From contig NZ_CP031194.1 of NCBI RefSeq assembly GCF_003344965.1, positions 7,750,001 through 7,814,000 on the forward strand: a DNA stretch of 64,000 bases. Direction: 5' to 3'. Within the stretch, counting starts at the first letter, position 1. Every line of letters starts with the position of its first letter. Source of the stretch: Streptomyces paludis. GTDB taxonomy: Bacteria > Actinomycetota > Actinomycetes > Streptomycetales > Streptomycetaceae. The position numbers and the translations under genes are program-made. Positions 17,640 to 27,151 of this stretch are shown here, in pieces. The notes under the pieces were generated by a model. It worked only from the letters and a program-made list of their open reading frames with translations. It was not told where the DNA came from and ran no database searches.

Positions 17640-18740
17640 TCAAGCGGCTTGAGTGAGTTCTTTGATGTTCCCTGTCTTGGTGCGTTCGGTGCGTTCGGTG
17701 CGTTCGGTGCGTTCGAGGGTCTTGAAGATTGAGCGGCAGATGACGCGCTTGAGGCATCGCTGCGCGTCGCGGGAGGTCTTTCCCTCGGTGATCTTGCGGT
17801 TGACGTATGCCTTCGTGGCAGGGTCGAGGCGCATGCGGATCAGGGTGATCGTGTGCATGGCGCGGTTGAGCTGCCGGTCTCCGCTGCGGTTGAGCCGGTG
17901 TCGGTTGGTGAGCCCGGAGGAGGCGGGGATCGGCGAGACGCCGGCGAAAGACGCGAAGGCGGCTTCCGACCGGAAGCGGCCCCGGTGGGACCAGCTGACC
18001 AGGATCTGAGCTGCGGTGATCGGCCCGACACCGAGCAGTCCGAGGAGCTCGGGGGCGACCTCCCGGACCAGGGCGAGGATCTCTTTCTCAAGGTCTTTGG
18101 CCTCGGCCTGCAGGGCCTGGACGCGCAGGGCGGTGGATCGAAGGGCCCGCGCTGTCATCCGGTGCTCAAGGTCCCGTGCCGGGCGGTCCCGGAGTTGGGC
18201 GCAGTGGGTGAGCTGGGCCGGACGCTTGAGTTTCCGCAGTTCGGCCCGGAGGTCGTCAGGCGCGGAGACGATCAGGGCCTTGAGCTGGTTGATCGCCGCA
18301 GTGGAGGCAAGGACCGCGCCCTGGCGGGTGGCGAGAAGGACACGCAACGCCTCGCGCTCCCCTCGAAGTCGGGGCTGGATCAGGTGCTCGGTGGCCAGGG
18401 CCTCCTTCGCGGCCCGGACGGCATCAAGTATGTCGGTCTTGCGCCCACCCCGGTTGGCGGCCCGCTTAGGACGGCAGACCTCGACGACGTGCTCGCCGGC
18501 CTGGTCGAGGAAGGACGCGAGTCCGGCACCGTAACTGCCGATGCCTTCCAGGGCCCAGCAGCGACGGCCCGGGACATTTTCGCGGGCGAAGTCCAGCAGG
18601 CGACGGTAGCCGCGGGCATTGGCCGGGGAGTCGGTGCTGGCCAGGACAGCGCCGATCGGACTGACAGCCGCTGCCGCGAGGGTGTCCCGGTGGGTATCGA
18701 CGCCGATGACGCCGTCGACCTGTTCTGCGAGGATAGCCAC
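17640..18740 (-). CDS. IS110-family transposase (copy 1)
   Basis: This 366-residue protein has the IS110 N-terminal RuvC-like DEDD domain: IGVDTHRDTLAAAA, WALEGIGSYGAGLA, then RKTDILDAVRAAKEAL. The C-terminal transposase_20 part has LLGVGPITAAQILVSW and AFASFAGVSPIPASSGLT. The start is ATG at 18740. A four-fold Glu-Arg-Thr repeat sits near the C-terminus. IS110 elements lack classical inverted repeats, so the element's exact ends cannot be seen. Its 5' side faces the second, divergent IS110 gene across 526 bases. It appears intact. Confidence 0.93.
   Translation of the reverse strand: MAILAEQVDGVIGVDTHRDTLAAAAVSPIGAVLASTDSPANARGYRRLLDFARENVPGRRCWALEGIGSYGAGLASFLDQAGEHVVEVCRPKRAANRGGRKTDILDAVRAAKEALATEHLIQPRLRGEREALRVLLATRQGAVLASTAAINQLKALIVSAPDDLRAELRKLKRPAQLTHCAQLRDRPARDLEHRMTARALRSTALRVQALQAEAKDLEKEILALVREVAPELLGLLGVGPITAAQILVSWSHRGRFRSEAAFASFAGVSPIPASSGLTNRHRLNRSGDRQLNRAMHTITLIRMRLDPATKAYVNRKITEGKTSRDAQRCLKRVICRSIFKTLERTERTERTERTKTGNIKELTQAA
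17679..17714 (+). repeat. Four tandem copies of a 9-bp unit in the IS110 coding sequence
   Basis: GGTGCGTTC is repeated four times without mismatch. On the minus strand it encodes four successive Glu-Arg-Thr triplets at the C-terminus of the transposase. The length is a multiple of three, so copy-number change would keep the frame. Confidence 0.95.
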
Positions 18741-19266
18741 GTGGTTGTTCTCCTTGATGGGCGGACGACTGTGGTCGGCGCCGGCCTGGATGGAGTCACC
18801 GCGTGGCGGAACTGTGATGAGTCACGCCGCAAGGCGGACAAGCTGCTGATCAAGCCAACGGGTGGGCCAGGTCGGCGCCGATGTCCGGCAGACATCTCGG
18901 GGGAACGGCAGCCCCTGACGGGACGCCAGTTATGTTTCGAGTCATGCCGGATCATCGGCGTCGAGCCTGGCAGCAACCCATCCCGGGCCGCAGAAGAACT
19001 CTCACAGTTATGTTCTTCGCGGTCCTGCAAGAGGGCCGCTGGCCTCCGGGCCCGGTATGACTGTGTCCCCTCTGTCGAACAGATGACCTGGGGGGTGGTG
19101 TCGCCGGGTCCGTGGGGTGCCGTCGGAGACGCTGATGAGAGACCCGGCCACCGCCCGGTCCGGCGCAATGCCGGGCAGTATGCGGGCGGCAGGTCTGCAT
19201 AACGTGGATGCGCGAGCGCGGTGCCATTGCCGAGGCCGGCAGGAGCAACCACCTGGGAAGGGTGCG
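18741..19266. other. 526-bp non-coding region shared by two divergent IS110 elements
   Basis: No convincing gene lies between the divergent transposase starts at 18740 (-) and 19267 (+). IS110-group elements are known to carry a structured bridge RNA in the non-coding end upstream of the transposase. This interval should therefore hold the left ends, and possibly the bridge RNAs, of both elements. Several GC-rich dyads are visible (for example around 19,020-19,060 and 19,140-19,190). The motif CAGTTATGTT occurs twice (near 18,928 and 19,006). I cannot fix the RNA ends or the element boundaries from sequence alone. Confidence 0.35.
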
Positions 19267-20481
19267 ATGTTAGACACCGATGGCGTGGGCGTCTTCCTCG
19301 GGATGGACGTCGGCAAGTCCGCCCATCATGGCCACGGCCTGACTCCGGCGGGCAAGAAGATCTTCGACAAGCCGATGCCCAACAGCGAACCGAAACTGCG
19401 GGCCGTCTTCGACAAGCTCAAGGCCAAGTTCGGCACCGTGCTGGTGATCGTCGACCAGCCCGCATCGATCGGGGCTCTGCCGCTGACCGTCGCCCGGGAC
19501 GCGGGCTGCGAGGTCGCCTACCTGCCCGGACTTGCCATGCGGCGGATCGCCGATCTGTATCCGGGCGAGGCGAAAACGGATGCGAAGGACGCGGCGGTGA
19601 TCGCGGACGCGGCCCGGACGATGCCGCACATCCTGCGTTCACTGGAGCTGACCGACGAGATCACCGCCGAGCTCACGGTGCTGACCGGCTTCGACCAGGA
19701 CCTCGCCGCCGGGGCCACCCGCACCAGCAACCGGATACGCGGCCTGCTCACCCAGTTCCACCCCAGCCTCGAGCGCGTGCTCGGCCCGCGGCTGGACCAC
19801 CCCGCCGTCACCTGGCTCCTTGAGCGCCACGGATCCCCGGCCGCTTTGAGGAAAGCCGGCCGCCGCCGGCTCGTCGAGCTGATCCGGCCCAAGGCTCCGC
19901 GGATGGCACAGAGGCTGATCGATGACGTCTTCGACGCCCTCGACGAGCAGACCGTCATCGTTCCCGGCACGGGCACCCTCGACATCGTGATCCCGTCCCT
20001 GGCCGCCTCGCTCGCAGCCGTCCACGACCAACGCAAGGCACTCGAAGCCCAGATCAGCACCCTGCTGGAGGCCCACCCTCTTCACCAGGTCCTGACCTCG
20101 ATGCCGGGCGTCGGCGTCAGGACCGCCGCCGTCCTGTTGGTCACCGTCGGCGACGGCACCGGCTTTCCAAGTGCCGCCCACCTCGCCTCCTACGCAGGCC
20201 TCGCTCCCACGACGAAATCGTCAGGGACCTCGATCCACGGCGAACACGCACCACGCGGCGGAAACCGGCAGCTCAAACGCGCGATGTTCCTCTCCGCCTT
20301 CGCCTGCATGAACGCCGACCCGGCATCACGCGCCTACTACGACCGGCAAAGAGCCCGCAGCAAAACGCACACCCAGGCACTCCTGCGACTCGCCCGCCAA
20401 CGCATCAGCGTGCTGTTCGCCATGCTCCGAGACGGCACCTTCCACGAATCCAGAACCCCCACCATCACCCTCACCGCCTGA
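19267..20481 (+). CDS. IS110-family transposase (copy 2)
   Basis: ATG at 19267 after a GGGAAGG ribosome site gives 404 residues beginning MLDTDGVGVFLGMDVGKSAH. The DEDD domain is visible as FLGMDVGKSAHHG, VIVDQPASIGALPL and EAKTDAKDAAVIADAARTMP. The C-terminal transposase_20 domain has LTSMPGVGVRTAAVLLVTVG and LASYAGLAPTTKSSGTSIHG. It differs strongly from copy 1, so the two are separate elements and not a duplication. The frame is open further upstream but lacks coding character before 19267. The gene looks intact. Confidence 0.93.
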   Translation: MLDTDGVGVFLGMDVGKSAHHGHGLTPAGKKIFDKPMPNSEPKLRAVFDKLKAKFGTVLVIVDQPASIGALPLTVARDAGCEVAYLPGLAMRRIADLYPGEAKTDAKDAAVIADAARTMPHILRSLELTDEITAELTVLTGFDQDLAAGATRTSNRIRGLLTQFHPSLERVLGPRLDHPAVTWLLERHGSPAALRKAGRRRLVELIRPKAPRMAQRLIDDVFDALDEQTVIVPGTGTLDIVIPSLAASLAAVHDQRKALEAQISTLLEAHPLHQVLTSMPGVGVRTAAVLLVTVGDGTGFPSAAHLASYAGLAPTTKSSGTSIHGEHAPRGGNRQLKRAMFLSAFACMNADPASRAYYDRQRARSKTHTQALLRLARQRISVLFAMLRDGTFHESRTPTITLTA

Positions 20482-20510
20482 CCACCCCAACCACACGCAA
20501 ACCAGACGCC

Positions 20511-20530
20511 ATGTCCTTGACGAAGGACAT
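20511..20530. repeat. Perfect 8-bp hairpin just after the IS110 transposase
   Basis: ATGTCCTT and AAGGACAT are perfect complements around a GACG loop, 30 bases after the transposase stop. It could be part of the element's right end or a transcription stop. No T-run follows, so a classical terminator is unlikely. Confidence 0.6.
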
Positions 20531-21353
20531 AGAGACACCCCCCGTGACCTAATGTGATCAGCTGTTTTCGGATCGGTGAATCAGTCCCGACGCAGCAGGC
20601 GGCCCCGGACAAGTCGGGCCGTACGGACGGCCGGACTGCAGCGAGCAGCTCGTCCGGGTGACGGATCAGGGACTCGGCGCGCCAAGAGGCACGTCCAAAA
20701 TCCGCGCACCGCTACACGGAGACATGAGCTCACCGCGGTGACGGTGCTGGTCACAGGGGTGCAGCTTCCGGCCGGTCGGCCGGAAGCTACGAAATCTGCA
20801 CGCGCGGGCCCCCTGGGAGGCGCGGGTCGTCAGGACAGTACGGAGGCTTGTGGGACGGGGGCGTGGCGGCCGTCGCTCAGCTCTCACCGAATGGCAGCAC
20901 CCCGCCGAGGTGCACGCCGACCCCGAGCTGTACACCGTGCTCACCACCGACTCGGGCCAGGACTACGGCCGCGCGACGGGCTCCAGGGCCCTTGGGGGGC
21001 GCATTGTTCCAGCGGCGGGTCGGCTAGGTGATGACTTTCGGTGAACTTCGTTACGCGGGAGCGAGGATGTGTAGGTTCAGGTCTCTGCTCAGCGTGAGCG
21101 AGTCGTCACTGCCTCCCGTCGTTCCGGCGGGCCCTTCCTCTGACGGTGAGCGCTCCCAGCGTGCCTACGGGCCATCAACTGGGTCTGTCTCAGTGCGGTA
21201 CGTCCTTGCGACTGCGCGACCGCGTCGCTGCCCCCGGTTCTGTGTGGGCGTCGGCGGTGTCGTGGGATTCCGGTCCCGAGCGTCGGCCCGCCTGGCGTGG
21301 GCCATGTCCCCGATCAGGCGGCCTCCGAGAAGCGCCGCACCACGACACCATGG
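20531..21353. other. Non-coding stretch of about 820 bases
   Basis: I find no supported gene. Open frames here have poor codon character and no ribosome site. The right end of the IS110 copy probably lies in the first tens of bases. The last 300 bases are likely to include the promoter of the two-gene unit that follows, but no clear -10/-35 pair stands out. Confidence 0.4.
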
Positions 21354-21359
21354 ATGATC

Positions 21360-23649
21360 ATGACGATTCCGCTCACCTTCGTCGCCCCCGGCGGCGACGA
21401 GGACGACCACGCCCAGGGTGCCGTCGGCAAGCTGACGACCGAACAGATCGCCTCCTTCGCTCCCGGCCTGCTCGACATGGAGCCCGCCCCGACCCCAGCC
21501 GAGCTGAAGGAACTGGCTACCGCCGCGCAGGACCACCCGTCGGTGGTCCTGCCGGCCGAGGTCCTCCGGGCGCTGTTCGCCGGGACCACCCACCCCGACG
21601 AACTGCTCGACCAGCTTGACCACCCCGAGGCCGTCGCCCAGCAGCTGAACACCCGCCCCGGCCGCAGCCGGCAGAAGCCCAAGCGCAAGGTCTCCCGGCT
21701 CGGCCGCCTCTCCCGGCTCAGCACCAACACCGGGTACGCGGCGGTCGTGCGCAGCCCGCTGCACCAAATCGCCGGGATCATGACCCTGCCGGTCAACCCC
21801 CGGTTCCTCGCCGCGATCCAGCATGCCTTCACCAAGGGCCGCACCACCGACCCCACGATCGAGGGCAGCATCCCTGGCCTGCTGGAGATCCACCTGCCAG
21901 CCAAGCAGGACCTGGTCGACCTGATCACCACCACGGTCACCCATCACCTCCTGGACTACGACTGGTCGGACTCCATCGCCCGCACCGGCGTCCAGGAGCC
22001 GCTGACGTGTATGGCCTTGCGTGTGCACTACGCCGACGGCACCAGTGAGGTCTTCGTCGTCGCCATCGACGGGCAGTCCCGGCTGACGTCCGCCTGGCGC
22101 AACGTCCTAGGCATCGGCGACAAGAAGCTGACCGACGCCACGGCGCCCTTGTACGCCGAGAAGATCGTGGGCCGCATGTTCGCCCACGACGCCGTGGCCG
22201 CGTCCCGCAAGGCCGTCAACGGGGCACTGAACGCCGCCCGCGCGAGCTCCTGGACCGCCAACGAGCTGGAAACCCTGCACTCCCGCCTCGCCCCCGTCAA
22301 CCTCGTAGTCGGCACCTACACCAGACTCGGCGAGCCCTGCGAGGCCACCACCTGGTTCACCGAGCATCTCACCCAGATCCACCTGCGCCCCCGGCACTGG
22401 AGCGGCGGAAGCGACCAGGAGAAGGCAGTCGCCGATGCCCTGATCGCCGCAGTCCACGCCGGGAAGATCACACCAACCCTCGCCAGCGCCTTGTCGGGAC
22501 GTCTGCACGGCCTGGACTTCACCCACGCCACCGGCCTGCCCCACCACCCTGCCTTCGCCCGCGCCCTGCTCTTCGAGACAGTGCTCTCCGCTGACGCTGG
22601 CGCGCTCATCCGCTCCGCCATCGCAGAGGGCCTCTCGCTCGACCCCAGCAGCAAGGACTTCCCCCGCGAAACTCCTGAAAACCACAGCGATCTTCTCCAC
22701 CCGCTACCTGCGCTCCGACGCCAAGACGGTCTTCCCGAACATGGTGCACACCTGGGACAACGGCGGCTCGATCATCCGCACGATGTGGAACCGCCTGGCC
22801 AAGGGGGCGGACGCCTTCACCCTGACCCGGCTGCGGGACGACCAGGACGACGAACCGTACAAGAGCGCCTCCAACCTCGTCGAGCAGCTGCGGCGGCGAG
22901 CCAAAGACGACGTCCCCGGCGCCCGTGACGAACTCGCCGTACTCGGCGGGGACGCCCTCACCGTCGCCGAGACCCTGGGCCGCGACCGCGGGTCCAAGGA
23001 AGATCTGGTCTCCGAGGAGCCCGTGAACGGCAAGACCCCCTACCGCTCCCGGCCGCCCGGCATCGTCGCGGCGCTCATTGAGACCCCGGCCGGCCGCTTT
23101 CTCCTCGGGGCGGCTCTCAGCAGCTGGGTCGACCAGGTCCCCGGCCACCCCGCGGACTACTCCCGTCAGTTCACTGTCCCCGAGATCACCACCACCCCAG
23201 ACGGCACCCCTGCCATCGCCACCACCCACGGAAACCCCAGGCGGGCAACCGAGTGGCACGTCTTCGAGCTCGCCTGGCCAGGCCTCCCGGCCCCACGCCG
23301 CACGGTAATCGAGGGGCGGCGCGACGCGGCGCGGCAGGCGGTGGGCAAGGGCGGCAAGAGCCAGCCGAAGGCCGCGTCCATCAAGGCCCTGCAGACCGCG
23401 GTCGGGCGGCTGGAGCAGACCATCACGTCCATCCTGACTAGCCCCAGTCAGCCGAAGTTCGCGGACGGTGCACAGCAGGAGGCACTGCAGAAGCTGCTGT
23501 TCAAGGCCAGCCTGGACATCGGCAAGATCCCCCTCGTGGTGCCCGCCAGCCGGAACCCGTACAACCTCATCCCCGAGAACAGCGAGGCCCCCGACGGGCC
23601 GACTCTCGGCAGCAGCGCCCCCTACGCCCTGCCCGAGGACGGCAGCTGA
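21360..23649 (+). pseudogene. Unrecognised large protein with a DGQ-type motif, one frameshift
   Basis: Two frames together encode one protein of about 760 residues. The first runs from a probable start at 21360 (ATG at 21354 or GTG at 21297 are alternatives) to about 22,665. The second continues from there to the TGA at 23647-23649. They join at a run of five C (about 22,662-22,666), where KDFPR in one frame meets AKLLKTTAIFSTRYLRSDAK in the other. I do not recognise the family. The segment VFVVAIDGQSRLTSAWRN resembles the DGQQR/DGQHR motif of ParB-like and DndB-like proteins, a weak hint of nucleic-acid work. The next gene overlaps its stop by one base, so the two form an operon. The shift could be decay or a base-count error at the C run. 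Confidence 0.6.
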
Positions 23650-24092
23650 TGAGCGCGGGATGGACCCTCGGTCCCGACCTTGCCGCGGACGTCGCCGCCA
23701 TCCCCGGCCAACGTCTGGCCACGCCGCCCGAGACCCTCCGGGCGTGCGTTTACCCGCTACGCGAGGCCAACGAAAGCTGGACCTTCCGCCACCTCCCGCC
23801 CTGGCCGACGGCGCTCTACGTTGCTCTGGACGACTGCTACCGCAGCCTCTACACCGGCAAGGTGCAGCGCGGCACGGCCGAGCGGCCCGACATGAACGCC
23901 GTTCGGGACCGCACCCGCGAGCACTACCGCGACAACCAACCCCCCGAGGCCCGCCACACCTGGCACCTCCTGTGGGTCATCCCGATCGAGCATGGTGTCC
24001 CCGGCGCCGAGCTTGAGGCGTGGGAGACCCGCCTCCGCCGCTGCACAGCATCGCCGCAGACCCGCAAGAACACGCTGCTGCGCTCGGCGTAG
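23649..24092 (+). CDS. Unrecognised protein coupled to the frameshifted gene upstream
   Basis: ATG at 23649 overlaps the upstream TGA (TGATG), giving 147 residues beginning MSAGWTLGPDLAADVAAIPG. A central stretch WTFRHLPPWPTALYVALDDC, then YRSLYTGKVQRG, is rich in aromatic residues. A charged part follows (MNAVRDRTREHYRD, then WHLLWVIPIEHGVPGAELEA). There is no signal peptide, membrane segment or familiar motif. Tight coupling suggests it works with the DGQ-motif protein. The reading frame has normal Streptomyces codon use and is probably real, but I cannot give a function. Confidence 0.65.
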   Translation: MSAGWTLGPDLAADVAAIPGQRLATPPETLRACVYPLREANESWTFRHLPPWPTALYVALDDCYRSLYTGKVQRGTAERPDMNAVRDRTREHYRDNQPPEARHTWHLLWVIPIEHGVPGAELEAWETRLRRCTASPQTRKNTLLRSA

Positions 24093-24242
24093 CGAGGCCA
24101 CTGGCCTGTCCGGCGATGAGCCGGGCCGGCCGACTCACCGTTGCAGGTCCTGGCCGGAACGGGGTTTGAGGCCCGTGGGCCAATTCCACCTCATCGGATC
24201 CGTGGCGATGGCGCCGACGATCCGGGCCAGTAGGCGCGGGGG

Positions 24243-24583
24243 TCAGACGTCGGTCGCCACGGCCAGGGCGCGGGTCCCGGCGGGGTCCGCCGTGGTGGTA
24301 CCGATTGACCTCGGGCCTTCGGCGGCGAGGCCGAGCCGCTTGAAGGCGGCGTTCTTTTCCTCGGTGAGTTGAGCCGGGCAGCCCAGGTGGTCCAGCGTGA
24401 TCCGGAATGCACTCCGTCCTCCTTGATGGTGAGCCGGCCTCCCCCGGGGGTGACGTAACGGCCGGGGGAGACCGCGCCATACGGGTGGAGCAGCGGCAGG
24501 CCGGTCTCCGTAGCATGCAGAACGGGTAGGCCGTCGTACTCGATGTACGGGCCGGCGGCGCCACGGTGCTCCGTCGTTGTCAT
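24243..24583 (-). pseudogene. Small unidentified gene with a frameshift
   Basis: From ATG 24583 the minus strand reads MTTTEHRGAAGPYIEYDGLP and continues in good coding style through GGGRLTIKEDGV. From about 24,405 the sensible reading moves to another frame: FRITLDHLGCPAQLTEEKNA, then FKRLGLAAEGPRSIGTTTAD, ending at the TGA at 24243-24245. Together they make about 113 residues. Neither frame alone gives a plausible protein. The family was not recognised. It may be decayed, or one base may be wrong near 24,400. Confidence 0.55.
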
Positions 24584-24778
24584 ACGGTCCTCATCTCTTC
24601 ACGCGGCCGATGACGGCAAGCCCGTGCTCCTGGCGCTCCTCGTCACGGTCGTCGTCGGTCCGGGGCTGTTGGGATTCTCGCGATCGACCGTACCCGGCCG
24701 GGCCGGCCCCGTTACGGTTGGAGCCGCTCACATCATGGTGCCGCGCACCGTCATCACTATCGCTTCTGGAGCTCTGAC

Positions 24779-25293
24779 GTGCCGTTAGGCGAGTACGTAC
24801 AGTATTTTCGTCCGGGTCGGGAGATCGGCGGGATGCGGACTGTCCTGGACTGCTCCACGGTCGCCACCGCGGTCCGTGAAGGTCCGGACACCATCGGGGC
24901 CATGCCTGGCTCGCTCACCTGTGCCCCTCACACACCAGATCTCTTCCGGCATGGCCTGGCGTACTCGATCATCCCGCCGGGATCAACCAGCTGTGCGGAC
25001 TGATTATCGAGTACCGCACCCCGGAGCAGATCCTCTGGTTTCACGCCGACCTGTGGCTCACCGGGCTGACCGGCCTGCCTCTTGAGGAACCGGCCCCCGA
25101 CTGGGCCGCGTTCCTGGACCAGTCACACAAGGTCCTGCGTGCCCGTCTCGACGAGCAGCACGTTGAACGTACCCACCCGTTTGCGGGTCTGGTGATGATG
25201 GACGACATGGCCCACAAGGACGCGGTCAGCGGCGACATCCGGCAGGCGACGATGTCCCTCGGCATCGCCGAGACCCTTGCTCTCAAGACCTAG
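24779..25293 (+). pseudogene. Unidentified gene with a frameshift, ending at the IS insertion
   Basis: GTG at 24779 opens a frame reading MPLGEYVQYFRPGREIGGMR. From about 24,970 the sensible frame changes to INQLCGLIIEYRTPEQILWF, HADLWLTGLTGLPLEEPAPD and HPFAGLVMMDDMAHKDAVSG, ending at TAG 25291-25293. Its stop codon contains the TA duplicated by the IS630-type element next door. The flank beyond the element (TAGGG) shows the stop was TAG before insertion too, so the insertion did not truncate the gene. The region between the first frame and the shift (about 24,895-24,970) may also contain lost bases. Function unknown. Confidence 0.5.
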
Positions 25294-25321
25294 TGCTGTG
25301 ACCGAGAACGTTCACCGGGTT
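25293..25321 (+). repeat. Left terminal inverted repeat of the IS630-type element
   Basis: This 29-bp end starts GTGCTGTGACCG and ends CACCGGGTT. It matches the complement of 27152-27180 at 27 of 29 positions and abuts a TA dinucleotide. Confidence 0.88.
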
Positions 25322-25359
25322 GGGGCTGGTGCAGGCGTGATGCTTTCGTATCGGCGTCT

Positions 25360-25890
25360 CTATCCGAGAAGCAGTGCGTCGATCTCCTTGGCGAGAGCGG
25401 TGATGTCGACGGGCTGACTGGTGTCGATGGTCAGGAGGGGGCCGCCCAGCCGGAGTGGGCCTGGCGAGGTCATCCATGTGGCGACGCGCTCGGCGATCTC
25501 TTCACGGGTGAGGTCTTGATCGAGGTGTCCGGGGTGGCGGGTGCGTGTCTGGAACCGCTCGGCGACCAGGGCGGGATCGCAGTCGCAGTGGACTTCGATG
25601 ATCCGTGCGTTGAGCTGGTGGAGCCGGTCGGGGGCGGTGTCGTGGTGCCACCAGTTGTCGAGCACTGCGTGCTTGGCATGGCCGGCGAGGGTGAACAGGA
25701 TGTCGTCGCTGGCCCGGCTCAGCCGGTAGCGCCAGGCGTGATCGCCGACGCCGAGTGAGTCGTAAAGCGATTCCAGGATCGCGTCCTTGTCGATGACCGA
25801 CCAGCCCAGTGCTGCCGCGAGGTGGCGGCCCAGGGTGCTTTTTCCGCTGGCGGGCAGGCCGGAGACGACCACGAAGGCGTTATCGGTCAT
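25360..25890 (-). CDS. P-loop (AAA-type) kinase, passenger gene of the IS630-type element
   Basis: ATG at 25890 gives 176 residues. Walker A is clear at residues 10-19 (SGLPASGKST). A following segment VIDKDAILESLYDSLG and a lid-like RFQTRTRHPGHLDQDLTREE fit small phosphotransferases related to gluconate kinase, chloramphenicol phosphotransferase and zeta-type proteins. No membrane segment is seen. The substrate cannot be told. It lies 65 bases downstream of the transposase gene, inside the same inverted repeats, and is probably co-transcribed. A role in resistance, toxin-like activity or element maintenance is possible but unproven. Confidence 0.8.
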   Translation of the reverse strand: MTDNAFVVVSGLPASGKSTLGRHLAAALGWSVIDKDAILESLYDSLGVGDHAWRYRLSRASDDILFTLAGHAKHAVLDNWWHHDTAPDRLHQLNARIIEVHCDCDPALVAERFQTRTRHPGHLDQDLTREEIAERVATWMTSPGPLRLGGPLLTIDTSQPVDITALAKEIDALLLG

Positions 25891-25955
25891 GGCGTCAGTG
25901 TGTCGCAGCCCGGCCCCTGGTCAGCCCGCGGGGAACACCACCGCCCAAGAGCGGG

Positions 25956-27077
25956 TCAGGCTGCCGCTGTGAGTGGTCGGCCGCCCCATCGGATGCCTCT
26001 CTCGCTGCGGACGCGGGATCGTTCGCGTCGGTGGGCGGCCAAGACGTCGGGGTGCGGGGCGTTGGCGTTGCGCCAGCGCAGGTAGCGGTGCAGTTCGCGT
26101 GTCTGGACGGTGTGGTTGGGGTGCTGGGAGTTGGCGAGGGTGAACTGCCGAAGTGGTCCGAAGTGCGCCTCGATCGGGTTCGCCCAGGAGGCGTTGGTCG
26201 GGGTGAAGCACAGCTCGACCTTGTTCTTCTTCGCCCATCTCCTGATCCGCCAGTTCTTGTGGGCGGAGAGGTTGTCCATGACCACGTAGATCGGGGCGCC
26301 GTCCGGGCGGGCCGCGCGGATCGTTCGCAGCGCGGCCCAGGTGGGGCTGATGCCCTTGCGGCGACGGTTGACGCCCCACAAGGTGTCGTCGCCGACCGAG
26401 TAACAGCCGTGGAAGTAGGTGGTGCCGTGGGTGCGGTGGTATGTCGCGGGATGCCGCTCTGGGTTGCCCTGCTTCGCCCAGCAGGACCCGGCTGTGGGGC
26501 GGATGCCCAGCGGTCCGAACTCGTCGAAGGCGAAAGTGCGGTCTGGCCGTTGGGTGAGTGCGTACTCGATCCGGTCCAGCTTGGCGTCGTAGTCCGGGTC
26601 GCTGGATTCCTTCCAGGTCTTGGTGCGCTGGAAGGTGACCGAGTGGCGGGCGAGCAGACAGCGCAGGGCCTCGCGTCCGATCCGGATCGGACGCGAGACG
26701 TTCCGGCGTAAATGATCGGCGAGTTTCCGGACCGACCAGCGGGTGAAGGGCTTGCCCAGCTTCGTCGGGCGGGTGGTGGCCGTCTGGACGACGAAGTCTT
26801 CGTCATCAGGAGTCAGCAGGCGGGGACGGCCTCCCGCCCACTGAGGGTCCAGGCAGGCCAGCCCTATCTCGTTGAACCGGTGGATCACATCGCGCACGGT
26901 GTCCTCATCCGCCTGGACCAAGCGGGCGATGACGGGGACGGTGTTCCCGCCGGCCGAGGCCAGCAGCATCATCGCTCGCCGGTAGCGCACCGTGCTGGTG
27001 CTGCCCCGCCGCACGATCCGCTGTAGCTTCTGCCCCTCCTGATCGGTCAGTCTGCGGACCTTGACCGGTTGCGCCAC
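25956..27077 (-). CDS. IS630-family transposase
   Basis: The likely start is GTG at 27077, giving 373 residues beginning MAQPVKVRRLTDQEGQKL; the frame extends 16 codons further but without support. The N-terminal helix-turn-helix part (RRAMMLLASAGGNTVPVIAR) is followed by the DDE catalytic core: TFAFDEFGPLGIRP (first Asp), IYVVMDNLSAHKNW (second Asp) and TPTNASWANPIEAHFGPLRQ (Glu). This is the IS630/Tc1-mariner arrangement. Length is typical and no stop interrupts it. TA duplications at the element ends agree with the family. Confidence 0.92.
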   Translation of the reverse strand: MAQPVKVRRLTDQEGQKLQRIVRRGSTSTVRYRRAMMLLASAGGNTVPVIARLVQADEDTVRDVIHRFNEIGLACLDPQWAGGRPRLLTPDDEDFVVQTATTRPTKLGKPFTRWSVRKLADHLRRNVSRPIRIGREALRCLLARHSVTFQRTKTWKESSDPDYDAKLDRIEYALTQRPDRTFAFDEFGPLGIRPTAGSCWAKQGNPERHPATYHRTHGTTYFHGCYSVGDDTLWGVNRRRKGISPTWAALRTIRAARPDGAPIYVVMDNLSAHKNWRIRRWAKKNKVELCFTPTNASWANPIEAHFGPLRQFTLANSQHPNHTVQTRELHRYLRWRNANAPHPDVLAAHRRERSRVRSERGIRWGGRPLTAAA

Positions 27078-27151
27078 CCAGCCTCCCCAAGCCGGTTGGA
27101 CGTCACAGCAACATCCAACCGGCACCAGCCTGCCCCGCCACCGCGACCAGC

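Noticed and set aside
17853..19202. A 449-codon plus-strand frame across the first IS110 gene
   Set aside because: It is the antisense of a clear IS110 transposase and runs into the non-coding IS region.
20576..21031. Open frame after the second IS110 element
   Set aside because: Arg-rich translation, no ribosome site and no recognisable motif.
25809..26711. A 300-codon plus-strand frame over the kinase and IS630 transposase
   Set aside because: Antisense of two well-supported genes.
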